Positions 42,949 to 51,355 of a DNA stretch of 64,000 bases are shown here, piece by piece. Position 1 is the first letter of the stretch. The number at the start of each line of letters is the position of its first letter. This DNA is from Microbacterium timonense (GTDB lineage Bacteria > Actinomycetota > Actinomycetes > Actinomycetales > Microbacteriaceae). The stretch is from NCBI RefSeq assembly GCF_900292075.1, contig NZ_OLMV01000002.1, positions 558,001 through 622,000 of the forward strand, written 5' to 3'. A model generated the notes under the pieces. That model was not told the DNA's origin and ran no database searches. It worked only from the letters and a program-made list of their open reading frames with translations. The translations under genes and the position numbers were made by a program.

Positions 42949-43704
42949 ATGGGGCAGCTCGACGGCAAGACCGCGCTGATCACCGGCGCGGCGCTCGGCA
43001 TCGGTCTGGCCGTGGCGCGGCGGTTCGCCCGCGAGGGCGCCCGCGTCATCCTCGCCGATCGCAACGGCGAAGGCGCTGCGGCGGCGGCCGCCGAGATCGG
43101 TGTCAGTGCGCGGGCGGTCACGATGGACATCTCGGACGAGGATGCCGTCGCCGCGGCGTTCGCCGAGGTCGAGGCAGCCGGCTGGGCACCCGACGTCGTG
43201 GTCGCCAACGCCGGCGTGCAGCTGTTCGGGCAGGACGCGCAGGCGGCCGACCTCGACCTCGACATCTGGCGCCGCACGATCGACATCAACCTGACCGGGA
43301 CATTCCTGACGGTCAAGCACGCGGTGCGCTCCATGCTGCCCCGCGGCGGCGGATCGATCATCCTCACCGGCAGCCCGACCGGCGTCAACGGCGAAGGCAA
43401 GGACTTCACCGCGTACAGTGCGTCGAAGGCCGGAATCCACGGCCTGGGACGCACGGTCGCCGCGGCATATGCCGATCGCGGCATCCGGGTGAACACGGTC
43501 CAGCCCGCCTACACGGAGACGCCGCTGGTGGCCGCGATCAGCGAGGACCCCGAGTCGCGCGCCGCGATCATCGGCCGCATCCCGCTCGGCCGGGCCGGCA
43601 CCCCGGACGACGTCGCGGGCATCATGGTGTACCTCGCCAGCGACGACGGAGCCTTCGCGACGGGCGCGCTGTTCTCCGTCGACGGCGGCATGACGACGAT
43701 CTGA
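42949..43704 (+). CDS. Short-chain dehydrogenase/reductase
   Basis: A 251-aa classical SDR with cofactor motif TGAALGIGLAVAR (residues ~11-23), Asp after strand beta-2 (VILADRNGEG) suggesting NAD rather than NADP, NAG in VVVANAGVQ, catalytic Ser in ILTGSPTG, YSASK (Tyr/Lys ~156-160) and the C-terminal GALFSVDGGMT. It follows apnO by 28 bp with an AAAGGA site, so it is co-transcribed. It may oxidise D-apiose to apionolactone or a four-carbon polyol/ketose; the substrate is inferred from context only. The operon may end at the hairpin that follows. Confidence 0.88.
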   Translation: MGQLDGKTALITGAALGIGLAVARRFAREGARVILADRNGEGAAAAAAEIGVSARAVTMDISDEDAVAAAFAEVEAAGWAPDVVVANAGVQLFGQDAQAADLDLDIWRRTIDINLTGTFLTVKHAVRSMLPRGGGSIILTGSPTGVNGEGKDFTAYSASKAGIHGLGRTVAAAYADRGIRVNTVQPAYTETPLVAAISEDPESRAAIIGRIPLGRAGTPDDVAGIMVYLASDDGAFATGALFSVDGGMTTI

Positions 43705-43722
43705 CCACCGGCCCTCTCCTCC

Positions 43723-43796
43723 CGGTTTGGGGCGCATACCGTCGGGTTGGGGCGCGACTTCTGCGCCCCGAACGGACTTTCCGCGCCCCAAAACCG
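43723..43796. repeat. Two-tier palindrome P4 between the SDR and apnL genes
   Basis: Outer arms CGGTTTGGGGCGC (43723-43735) and GCGCCCCAAAACCG (43783-43796) pair with one bulge. An inner stem GGGGCGC (43749-43755) / GCGCCCC (43763-43769) has a 7-nt loop. The 74-bp size resembles the P2 and P3 elements. It lies in a 185-bp gap, and transcription attenuation is possible. Confidence 0.65.
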
Positions 43797-43889
43797 AAGT
43801 GGCGGGGTCCGGAGTGGCGGGGCCGGAGGGACGGGGCCGGAGGGACGGGAGGGCGAGGGGCCGAGACGACTGACACGGGGAGGACGAGG

Positions 43890-45647
43890 ATGGGGATGAT
43901 GACGGACGTGTGGAACGGCGAACCGGCGCGCACCTGGCGCAGCGGCGCATGGTCGCTCGAGCTGCGCGACGACGAGTTCGCCGACGTCGCGCACGCCGGC
44001 CGCGTCGTGCTCCGCTCGGTGCGCGCAGTCGTCCGGGATCGCAACTGGGACACCACGGAGCTCGTGGTGGACCGGGTCGACGCGTCCAACCTCGCCCTCA
44101 CTCTGCACGTGCACTCCGTCGGGCTCGGCGCACAGCTCCGGGGCATCGTGCGGGCCGAGGTCCGTGGCCCGGATCGCCTGCGAGTCCTGACCGACCTCGA
44201 GTCGATCTCCGCGTTCGAGACGAACCGCACGGGTCTTGTGGTGCTGCATCCGCCGGTGCTCGCCGGGCGCGAGATGCGCATCCGGCACGGCGACGGCCGC
44301 GTCGCGGCATCCCGGTTCCCCTCCGACATCAGCCCGCACCAGCCGGCATTCGACATCGGCGCGCTGTCGTGGACGCACGACGGCCTGGAGGTCGACCTGC
44401 GCTTCGAGGGCGACGTCTTCGAGATGGAGGACCAGCGCAACTGGACGGATGCCTCGTACAAGACGTACAGCCGTCCGCTGGCGCTGCCGTTCCCGTACCG
44501 GCTCGAGGCGGGTGAGCGGGTCGTGCAGTCGATCGAGGTCGCGGTGTCGGGATCGCCGGCCCCCGTCACGGTGGATCCGCTGACCCGCATCCGCCTGGAG
44601 GCGGGCCCCGCGCTTCCCGCGATCGCGGTGTCGGCGGCCACGGCGCCCGACCCGGGGCCTCGTCCGGCTGCAACACCCGGCAGCGCGGATCCGTGGCCCG
44701 CCGCGGTCATCGTCGAGCTCGATCTCGCCACGCGGAACTGGCGCGCCGCTCTGGGCCGCGCCCAGACCGCGGGCCGGCCGCTCGACGTGCGGTTCGTGCC
44801 GGCAGACGGGGACCCGTCCAAGCTCGACGAGGCCGTGCGCGCGCTGGCGGGGACCGAGGTTGCGCGCGTCACCGCGTTCTGGCCCAGCGGTGCGGCTCGG
44901 CACGTCTCCGACCTCGAGGCGATCGCCCTGTTGCGCCATGCCTTGTCGGAGTCACGGCTCGACATCCCGGTCGTCGGCGGCGCCCGCTCGCACTTCACCG
45001 AGCTCAACCGCGAGCACCACCGACTTCCGCGGGGCCTGGACGGCATCGTCTTCAGCAGTACGCCGCTGTTCCACAGTCTCAGCGGCGCGCAGTTGGTCGA
45101 GGCGCTCCCGATGCAGCGGCTCGTGGCGCGACAGGGTGTGGCCATCGCCGATGGCCTGCCGGTGCACATCGGACCGATCTCGCTGCGCCCGCATTTCAAC
45201 GACGTCGCGACGACGCCGCCGCCTCTGCCGGTGCACGACGATCTGCGCGAGGGATACGGCTCGGCGCTGATCGAGGCGGCCGATGCGCGCCAGACGGCGC
45301 CTGAACTGGCCGCGTGGACCATCGCCAGCGCCGCCGCCCTCGCGGTGCCGGGTGTCGCCACCCTCGCCTACTTCGAGGAGTGGGGGCCGCGCGGCGTACG
45401 CGGAGCCGACGGCATCCCCTATCCCGTGCTCGACGCGATCGAGGCGCTTGCCGACCTCGCCGGCCGGCCGGGACTTCGCGGCGACTCGCCCGATGGCCTG
45501 GTGTGGGCGCTCGGCGCTCGCACCGACCGGGGTGACGTGGTGCTGCTGGCCAACCTCGCCCGCGACACCCGGTCGGTACAGGTCGAGCTTCCCGACGGGA
45601 CCACTCGCTCCGCCCGGGTGCGCCCGGGCACCTTCGTGCGCGTCTGA
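43890..45647 (+). CDS. apnL: D-apionate lactonase
   Basis: A 585-aa protein without a common annotated domain but with the features I associate with ApnL, which opens D-apionolactone to D-apionate. The N-terminal beta-rich half contains FEMEDQRNWTDASYKTYSRP (residues ~176-195) and ALPFPYRLEAGER. The middle resembles a TIM barrel with IPVVGGARSHFTELNRE (~360) and GIVFSSTPLFHS. The end is again beta-rich (VVLLANLARDTRSVQVELPDG). GGAGG lies 6 nt before the ATG at 43890; ATGs at 43896 and 43899 are alternatives. It follows apnO and an SDR gene, as expected for the pathway. No signal peptide. Confidence 0.82.
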   Translation: MGMMTDVWNGEPARTWRSGAWSLELRDDEFADVAHAGRVVLRSVRAVVRDRNWDTTELVVDRVDASNLALTLHVHSVGLGAQLRGIVRAEVRGPDRLRVLTDLESISAFETNRTGLVVLHPPVLAGREMRIRHGDGRVAASRFPSDISPHQPAFDIGALSWTHDGLEVDLRFEGDVFEMEDQRNWTDASYKTYSRPLALPFPYRLEAGERVVQSIEVAVSGSPAPVTVDPLTRIRLEAGPALPAIAVSAATAPDPGPRPAATPGSADPWPAAVIVELDLATRNWRAALGRAQTAGRPLDVRFVPADGDPSKLDEAVRALAGTEVARVTAFWPSGAARHVSDLEAIALLRHALSESRLDIPVVGGARSHFTELNREHHRLPRGLDGIVFSSTPLFHSLSGAQLVEALPMQRLVARQGVAIADGLPVHIGPISLRPHFNDVATTPPPLPVHDDLREGYGSALIEAADARQTAPELAAWTIASAAALAVPGVATLAYFEEWGPRGVRGADGIPYPVLDAIEALADLAGRPGLRGDSPDGLVWALGARTDRGDVVLLANLARDTRSVQVELPDGTTRSARVRPGTFVRV

Positions 45648-45676
45648 CCCCGCGTCGACCGAAGCCCGGGCAGGAC

Positions 45677-47773
45677 TCAGGCCTCGCGCCAGACGCGCAC
45701 GTCCCACGGTCCCAGCGCGACCTCGACGCCCGCACGGTGCACGGTGTCGTCGATGACGGATGCCGCGTCCCGCGCCGGGACGACCGTGCAGCCCCGCGGC
45801 GACCAGTTGTGCACGATCCAGACCCGGCCGCGTGGACCGGCGAGCGAGTGGGCGGTGACGGTGCCCGGCCGCGCGCGCAACGGACCGGCGACGGACGGCG
45901 CGCCGGCGGCATCCGTCACGACCTGCGCGAGCGTCGCGCGGTCCAGCAGCGTTCCGACCACCGTGATCGCCCCGGAGCCCACCTCGCGCCGGGTCACCGC
46001 GGCCCAGCGGCCGAAGAGCTCGTGCCGGAAGCCCAGGAGCGTCTGGGCGTCGGAGGCTTCGAGTCCGTCGATCCAGCCGTGAGCCGTGCCGATCACCTCG
46101 CCTTCGCGGACGACGGGCACGGACTCGGCGAGCGCGGCGTACTCCCGGTACCGGATGCCGGCTGCGGGGCCGACCGTGGCGGGTGCGGTCACCGCGCGCA
46201 CGCGGCCTTCGTCATCGCCGTGGCCGGTGCGCGGGCCGACGATGAGCCGGCCGCCGAGCCGCGCATACTCGACAAGGGTCTCCAGTGTGCGGTCGGCTGC
46301 GGCGACGAGCCCCGCGACCACCAGCGCCGGATACCGTCGTACGAGTTCCGCGGCCTCGGGCAGCTGCCGCTCGTTCACGAATCCCACCTGCAGCCCCGCG
46401 TCGACCGCCGCGCGCCCGAAGACCCCGACGATCCGGCCGTACGACCCGCCATCGCCACCCGCTCCCTCGGCCAGCGGCGGCTCGAACGCGGTGACCCACT
46501 CGCTGTCGTGCGCGTACACCACGCCGACGTCGGCGTCGGGTTCGGCGTCCGCGAGCCACTTCCCCGCCGCCTCCAACTGCGCGCCGACGGCGGCGAGCTC
46601 CCGGTGGATGCGGCCCGGCTGCAGATCATGCCCGAGGATGCCGCCCCAGTGCACCTCGGCGCCCGAATGGAGGGTGTGCCAATGCCAGTACGACACCAGA
46701 CGCGCGCCGCGCGCGACCAGCAGCCACGCCGCCTGGGCGAGCTGGCCGTCATACGGCGGACGGGTGAGCCAGGCCGGGCCGATCGAGGCGGCACCGGTCT
46801 CGGTGACGAGGAAGGGCCCCTGCCGCGTGGCGCGCATGCGGTCGGCCATGAGGATGAGCTGCGGCACGTCGTCGGCGTACCACTGGCCGCCCGCGCCCTC
46901 ACGGTCGAGGTCCAGCGCGTCCTGGGCGAGGTAGTAGGCGTTGCCGCTTGCGATGTCGAGGCGCGCGCCGACCGCCACGTCGTCCATCCCGGGACGCTGG
47001 TAGGCGATGCAGGTCGTCAGGAACGTCTCGTCCGCGACCAGCTCGCGCGCGATGCCCGCCTGCCAGCCGATGAAGTCGGCGGTCTGCTCGGCTTGGAATC
47101 GCCGCCACGCGAGGTCGTAGGCGGGCGTGGTGTTGCCGGCAGGCGCCCACAGCTCGTCCCACGAACCGATGCGGTGCGACCAGTACGTCAGTCCCCATGC
47201 GCGGTTCAGCGTCTGGACATCGCCGTAGCGTTCGGCGAGCCACTGCCGGAACCTGCGCACGACGTCGTCGTTGTGGATGAGGTGCAGCCCGGCCTCGTTG
47301 TCCAGCTGCACCCCGATGATCGCCGGATGCCTCCCATGCCGGCCGAGCACCGCACGGATCACCCGCTCCGCGTAACCCCGGAAGACCTCCGAGGTGTAGT
47401 CGGCCTCCTGCCGGCCGCCCCACGGCACGCGGGAGCCGTCACGGCGCACCACCGCGAGCTCAGGATGCTGGTGTGCCAGCCACGGCGGTACGGCGTAGGT
47501 GGGCGTGCCGAGGATGACGTCGATGCCCCGCGCCGCGGCGCCGTCGAGGACCGGAGTGAGCCACTCGAGCTCGAACTCGCCGTCTCGCGGCTCCCACGTC
47601 GACCAGACCGATTCGCCCACGCGGATGCACGTGATGCCGGCATCCGTCATGAGATCGAGGTCGATCTGCAGCCGGCCCGGGTCGGGCAGGTACTCGTTGT
47701 AGTACGCCGTGCCCAGTCGTGGGCCGCGGCGCCACGCGCTCAGGCGATCGACGGATGAGCTCGGATCGGCCAC
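45677..47773 (-). CDS. Glycoside hydrolase family 42 (beta-galactosidase-type)
   Basis: A 698-aa GH42 enzyme: LGTAYYNEYLPDPGRLQIDL at the start, CIRVGESVWSTWEPRDGEFE (~50), the acid/base Glu in VQLDNEAGLHL (~160) and the nucleophile Glu in FLVTETGAASIGPAW (~325). A trimerisation-like domain with HDSEWVTAFEPP follows. Most GH42 enzymes release terminal beta-galactose; some act on alpha-L-arabinopyranose. No signal peptide, so it acts inside the cell on imported oligosaccharides. The GTG start is 3 bp after the apiosidase-like stop, making it the last gene of a four-gene operon. Confidence 0.9.
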   Translation of the reverse strand: MADPSSSVDRLSAWRRGPRLGTAYYNEYLPDPGRLQIDLDLMTDAGITCIRVGESVWSTWEPRDGEFELEWLTPVLDGAAARGIDVILGTPTYAVPPWLAHQHPELAVVRRDGSRVPWGGRQEADYTSEVFRGYAERVIRAVLGRHGRHPAIIGVQLDNEAGLHLIHNDDVVRRFRQWLAERYGDVQTLNRAWGLTYWSHRIGSWDELWAPAGNTTPAYDLAWRRFQAEQTADFIGWQAGIARELVADETFLTTCIAYQRPGMDDVAVGARLDIASGNAYYLAQDALDLDREGAGGQWYADDVPQLILMADRMRATRQGPFLVTETGAASIGPAWLTRPPYDGQLAQAAWLLVARGARLVSYWHWHTLHSGAEVHWGGILGHDLQPGRIHRELAAVGAQLEAAGKWLADAEPDADVGVVYAHDSEWVTAFEPPLAEGAGGDGGSYGRIVGVFGRAAVDAGLQVGFVNERQLPEAAELVRRYPALVVAGLVAAADRTLETLVEYARLGGRLIVGPRTGHGDDEGRVRAVTAPATVGPAAGIRYREYAALAESVPVVREGEVIGTAHGWIDGLEASDAQTLLGFRHELFGRWAAVTRREVGSGAITVVGTLLDRATLAQVVTDAAGAPSVAGPLRARPGTVTAHSLAGPRGRVWIVHNWSPRGCTVVPARDAASVIDDTVHRAGVEVALGPWDVRVWREA

Positions 47774-47776
47774 TGC

Positions 47777-49294
47777 TCAGTCCTCGACGCGGGTGATCCG
47801 CAACGCGAGCGCCTCGCCCGCCGGCAGCTCCACCGGTGCCGCGGATCGGTCGAACGCGTCGTTGCGCTGCACGTCGTCAAGGATGAAGAGGCGGCCGACC
47901 GGCGTCACGGTCATGTTCCAGGTGTCGATGACGTCGACCTGGAACCGGTCGCCCGGCTGCGGCCGCTCGCCCGGTACGCCGATGGGCAGCCGGAACGACC
48001 ACGTGGCGGGAGCGGAGCGGCCGAGGTACTGCAGGTACACGCGGCGCGGGATGCCGGCGACATACCTGGGATCGTCCCACTTGTCGATGGGATCCAGACC
48101 GGCACCATCGATGTCGTCGAGGATGCCGCGAAGGAACGCCAGCCGCGCCGGAGACTCGCCTCGGAGAGCGCCGCCCTCGACCATGTGAAGGCTGCCCGAC
48201 GAGGTCACGAAGCTCTCGCCGTGCGAGGCGTAGCAGCCGGCGACCGTGGTGATCCAGAACTGGTGCACCAGCTGCGGCGCATCCAGGTGGCCCCAGCGCT
48301 CCGGGATGTCGCCTTCGTACTTGATCTCGTCGAGCACGACCGGCTTGCCGTAGACGTCGCGATACAGGTTGGCCCGGCCGAACTCCGTCGTGGCGGCGCC
48401 GTTCTGGATGGAGGCGTGCGTCACCCACGGCTGGTTGTTGTCGTAGAGCTCGATCCAGTTGTGGATCGAGCGGAGGTGATCGTATGGGTCGATCTGGGCC
48501 AGGAGCGCGCCGGTGCGGTCCCAGCGGTCGGCCGGCCGCTCCAGCTGGTCGAACTCGTTGCACAGCGACCACCACACGTGCGGGTAGGCGGCCAGGCGCG
48601 CGACGAGGTACCGCAGGTACACGGCATCCTCCTGCTCGGTGAGCGCGTCGAGCCCGAACTGGCCCCGGTCATACGCGTTGTAGATGAGGACGTCGGCCTG
48701 GATGCCGCGCTCCCCGAGCAGCTCGACAGCGCGGTCGAGTCGCTGGAAGAAGGCGGGGACGGGACGCGTGACATCCCAATGGCCGTCGGCGTTCTCGAAC
48801 GGCATGAGCGTCGGGATGTGCTCGATGTAGCCGCCGCCCTGCGGGAAGACCATGAACCGGAGCTTGTTGAACCGGGCACCGGCCAGGGCGTCCAGTGTGT
48901 CGGAGAACAGCGGCTCGTTCTGGTGGAGCCAGTTGTACGCCGTGCCACCGACGGGGCGGAACGGCGTGCCGTCGGCGTGCGCGAAGTGGAAGCGATCAGC
49001 GACGCGGACAGGCCCGCGCTCGGAGCCGCGTCCCACCAGGAAGTTGCCCGCGTGGCCGGCGAGCGCGGCATCCTCGCTCTGGCTCGTGTACGACCACTCC
49101 CCCTCGAGATCCGGCGCGAACCGCACCCGATAGGTCGTCCCGCCGTCCCAGAACCCCGCCACGACACGTTCGACCACGGACTCGACGTGCCGTGCCCGAA
49201 GCGTGAGCGGTGTGCGGTCGGCGGGGATGACGGCGGTGCCCTCGAACGCCAGCTCGAGGGGGCGATACAGCTCGTGCGGCTGCGGGTGGGACAC
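47777..49294 (-). CDS. Apiosidase-like glycoside hydrolase (DUF5060-DUF4038-DUF5605)
   Basis: The 505-aa protein has an N-terminal DUF5060 beta domain (HELYRPLELAFEG to SEDAALAGHAGNF). A DUF4038 TIM barrel follows, related to GH140 apiosidases (FRPVGGTAYNWLHQNEPLF, ~115; FNKLRFMVFPQGGGYIEH). Likely catalytic Glu residues lie in WWSLCNEFDQL (~250) and VVLDEIKYEGDIPERWGHL (~317). The end is DUF5605-like. GH140 enzymes release D-apiose from plant RG-II. Apionate-degrading genes 2-10 kb away support an apiosidase role. The GTG at 49294 has GGAG upstream. No signal peptide, so oligosaccharides would be cleaved in the cytoplasm. Confidence 0.85.
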   Translation of the reverse strand: MSHPQPHELYRPLELAFEGTAVIPADRTPLTLRARHVESVVERVVAGFWDGGTTYRVRFAPDLEGEWSYTSQSEDAALAGHAGNFLVGRGSERGPVRVADRFHFAHADGTPFRPVGGTAYNWLHQNEPLFSDTLDALAGARFNKLRFMVFPQGGGYIEHIPTLMPFENADGHWDVTRPVPAFFQRLDRAVELLGERGIQADVLIYNAYDRGQFGLDALTEQEDAVYLRYLVARLAAYPHVWWSLCNEFDQLERPADRWDRTGALLAQIDPYDHLRSIHNWIELYDNNQPWVTHASIQNGAATTEFGRANLYRDVYGKPVVLDEIKYEGDIPERWGHLDAPQLVHQFWITTVAGCYASHGESFVTSSGSLHMVEGGALRGESPARLAFLRGILDDIDGAGLDPIDKWDDPRYVAGIPRRVYLQYLGRSAPATWSFRLPIGVPGERPQPGDRFQVDVIDTWNMTVTPVGRLFILDDVQRNDAFDRSAAPVELPAGEALALRITRVED

Positions 49295-49353
49295 GGGGTT
49301 CTCCTTCGATGTCGTATCCGGATTGCGGGCGGGCGGGCGCGCGGGTGCCGGCT

Positions 49354-50397
49354 TCAGGGCGTGCGGCGTGAGCTCGCCCGCGCGATCAGCTGAGGCTCGA
49401 ACACGCGGGCGGCGGGGCCGTCGTGCGTCCCGCTCGTACCGCGCTCGATCGCGTCGAAGAGCAGGTCCACGGCGGCGGCGCCGAAGTCCTCGTGCCGTGC
49501 ACGCACACTGGTGAGAGGGATGAGGGAGGCCTCGGCGAACTCGTTGTCGTCGTAGCCCACGAGCGCCAGCTGCGCGGGCACCGCGACCCCGCCGCCGACG
49601 AGAGCCTGCAGGATGCCGAGCGCCAGCACATCGTTCGCCGCGAAGACGCCGTCGGGCCGCTCGCCGGCAGGCCGCGCGGCAAGCGCCGCCCCGACGGCGC
49701 GACCGGCGGCGATCGACCGCTCGCCGACCTCGATGACCTCCAGCGCAGCGTCTGCCGCACCCGCGGCCTGCCGTGCCCCTTCGAGTCGGTCGGCGACCTG
49801 CTGCACCGGCAGTGGACCGCCGACGAACGCCAGGCGACGGCATCCGTTCCCGACGAGGTGCTCCCCGGCCTGCCGCCCGCCCGACACGTCGTCGATCGAC
49901 ACCGACGGCTGGCGCGGGTCGCACGCCCGCCGCCCCACCAGGACCGACGGCGTACCACGTTCCCGCATGGCGGCCAGGCGGTCCTCGATCGGCTGGAACG
50001 ACGAGACCAGCAGACCGCGCACCTGTCGCTGCTCGAACGCCTCCAGGTACGCATCCTCGCGCTCGCGGTCGCCGTGCGAGTGCGCGAAGAACACCGTCAT
50101 GCCCAGTCGCTCCGCCCGGTACTCGACCTCCTGTGCGATCTCGCTGAAATGCGGGTTGCTGACGTCGGGCGAGAGGTACCCGATGAGGCTGCTGACGCCC
50201 AGCCGCAACTGACGGCCGGCGCTGGAAGGCACGAATCCGAGCTCGTCGATCGCCTCGGCGATGCGCCGCGCGCGTTCGGGCGACACGCGGTCGGGGTGGT
50301 TCAGGTACGCCGAGACGGTGCCGACCGCGACGCCGGCTCGCGCGGCGACCTGCCGGATTCCCGGCCGCGGCCCGGGGCCTGCGTGCTCGCGCGACAC
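49354..50397 (-). CDS. LacI-family transcriptional regulator
   Basis: A 347-aa LacI repressor. The HTH is GIRQVAARAGVAVGTVSAYL (residues ~13-32), the hinge has RRIAEAIDELGFVPSSAG, and the sugar-binding domain starts SSLIGYLSPDVSNPHFSEIA (~70). VSIDDVSGGRQAGEHLVGNG and VFAANDVLALGILQAL follow. The GTG start lies 1 bp after the SDR stop, so regulator, SDR, apiosidase-like and GH42 genes form one operon. Operators with the GAAACGTTTC core lie in the divergent promoter at 51.28-51.33 kb and are its likely targets, together with the GH78 gene. Confidence 0.93.
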   Translation of the reverse strand: MSREHAGPGPRPGIRQVAARAGVAVGTVSAYLNHPDRVSPERARRIAEAIDELGFVPSSAGRQLRLGVSSLIGYLSPDVSNPHFSEIAQEVEYRAERLGMTVFFAHSHGDREREDAYLEAFEQRQVRGLLVSSFQPIEDRLAAMRERGTPSVLVGRRACDPRQPSVSIDDVSGGRQAGEHLVGNGCRRLAFVGGPLPVQQVADRLEGARQAAGAADAALEVIEVGERSIAAGRAVGAALAARPAGERPDGVFAANDVLALGILQALVGGGVAVPAQLALVGYDDNEFAEASLIPLTSVRARHEDFGAAAVDLLFDAIERGTSGTHDGPAARVFEPQLIARASSRRTP

Positions 50398-50398
50398 G

Positions 50399-51229
50399 TC
50401 AGCGCCAATCGTGCTCGGCAGCGAACCCGAGGCGGTCGCGGATCTTGCGCGACGACATCAACGACTCGAACTCGCCCAGGTCGTCGGCGATCGGGGTGCC
50501 GGGGAACCAGCGCGCCGCCAGCTCGCGGGAGGGCGCCGCGTTGCCCGATTCCGGAGCCGCGACGTTGTAGATCTCGAAACCGGGCCGTGCGGCGCCGAGC
50601 GCCAGGGCGACCGCCTTGGCGCCGTCCCGCGCATCGACCCACGATCCGACCAGGTCCCGGCGATAGTCCGGCTCCCCCGCGCGCTGGAAGGTGGCGTAGT
50701 CGTCGGGCGCGACGACGTTCGTGAAGCGCAGCGCGGTGATGGAGGCGTCCGGCGTCCAGCGCACGAGCTGCGCCGCGATGGCCTCCTCGGCGACCTTGCC
50801 GAGGCCGTACGTGTTGTTGGCACTCGTGTACGTCTCGTCCACCGGGAGGAACGGGGGCGCCTGGTCGAACGGGAACCCCATCGCCGTGATGCTCGAGGCG
50901 AAGACGATCGTGCGGATGCCGGCGCGGTGGGCGGCGAACAGCGCGTTGAACGACACCGTGACGTTGTTGTGGAACGTGGCGGCATCCGGCACCAGCCCGT
51001 TGACCGGGATCGCCGCGAGGTGCACGAGCGCGTCGAGCCCGTCATGGCGCGCGGTCACCGACAGCAACGCGTCGAGCGCCTGCCCGAAGTCGGTGAGGTC
51101 CACTCGGGTGAATCCGGGCCCGGGTGTTCCGGCGAGGTCGAATCCCATGACGTCGTGACCGTCGGCGCGCAGCCGTTCCACCGTCGCACGTCCGAGCTTG
51201 CCGCCGCTGCCCGTCACTCCGATCCGCAT
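50399..51229 (-). CDS. Extended SDR (NAD-dependent epimerase/dehydratase family), candidate aldose dehydrogenase
   Basis: A 276-aa extended SDR with the NAD loop GVTGSGGKLGRATVERL (residues ~4-20), Asp after beta-2 (GFDLAGTPG), ALVHLAAIPV (~70), the catalytic Ser in FASSITAMG, YGLGK (Tyr/Lys, ~142-146) and ITALRFTNVVAPDDY. It resembles uronate-dehydrogenase-like enzymes that oxidise an aldose C1 to a lactone. With an apiosidase-like gene in the same operon and a lactonase nearby, D-apiose to D-apionolactone is a reasonable reaction, but L-rhamnose or galactose-derived sugars are alternatives. The ATG has GGAGG upstream. Confidence 0.85.
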   Translation of the reverse strand: MRIGVTGSGGKLGRATVERLRADGHDVMGFDLAGTPGPGFTRVDLTDFGQALDALLSVTARHDGLDALVHLAAIPVNGLVPDAATFHNNVTVSFNALFAAHRAGIRTIVFASSITAMGFPFDQAPPFLPVDETYTSANNTYGLGKVAEEAIAAQLVRWTPDASITALRFTNVVAPDDYATFQRAGEPDYRRDLVGSWVDARDGAKAVALALGAARPGFEIYNVAAPESGNAAPSRELAARWFPGTPIADDLGEFESLMSSRKIRDRLGFAAEHDWR

Positions 51230-51277
51230 GCCCGTACCTCCGTGTGCCGCACGTCGACCCCGAGGATGCCACGGCTT

Positions 51278-51333
51278 GAAACGTTTCGAAATCGATGCGA
51301 CACTCACTGTACACGTTTCGAATGAAACGTTTC
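51278..51333. promoter_or_regulatory. LacI-type operators in the GH78/SDR divergent promoter
   Basis: The perfect 10-bp palindrome GAAACGTTTC occurs at 51278-51287 and 51324-51333, both followed by GAA, with centres 46 bp apart. A partial third site, ACACGTTTCGAA, lies at 51311-51322. The central CG and the dyad are typical for LacI-family regulators. The LacI gene of the divergent operon is the expected binder and would control both directions. Confidence 0.75.
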
Positions 51334-51355
51334 GAATCTGTCAGAGAGGGTACGG

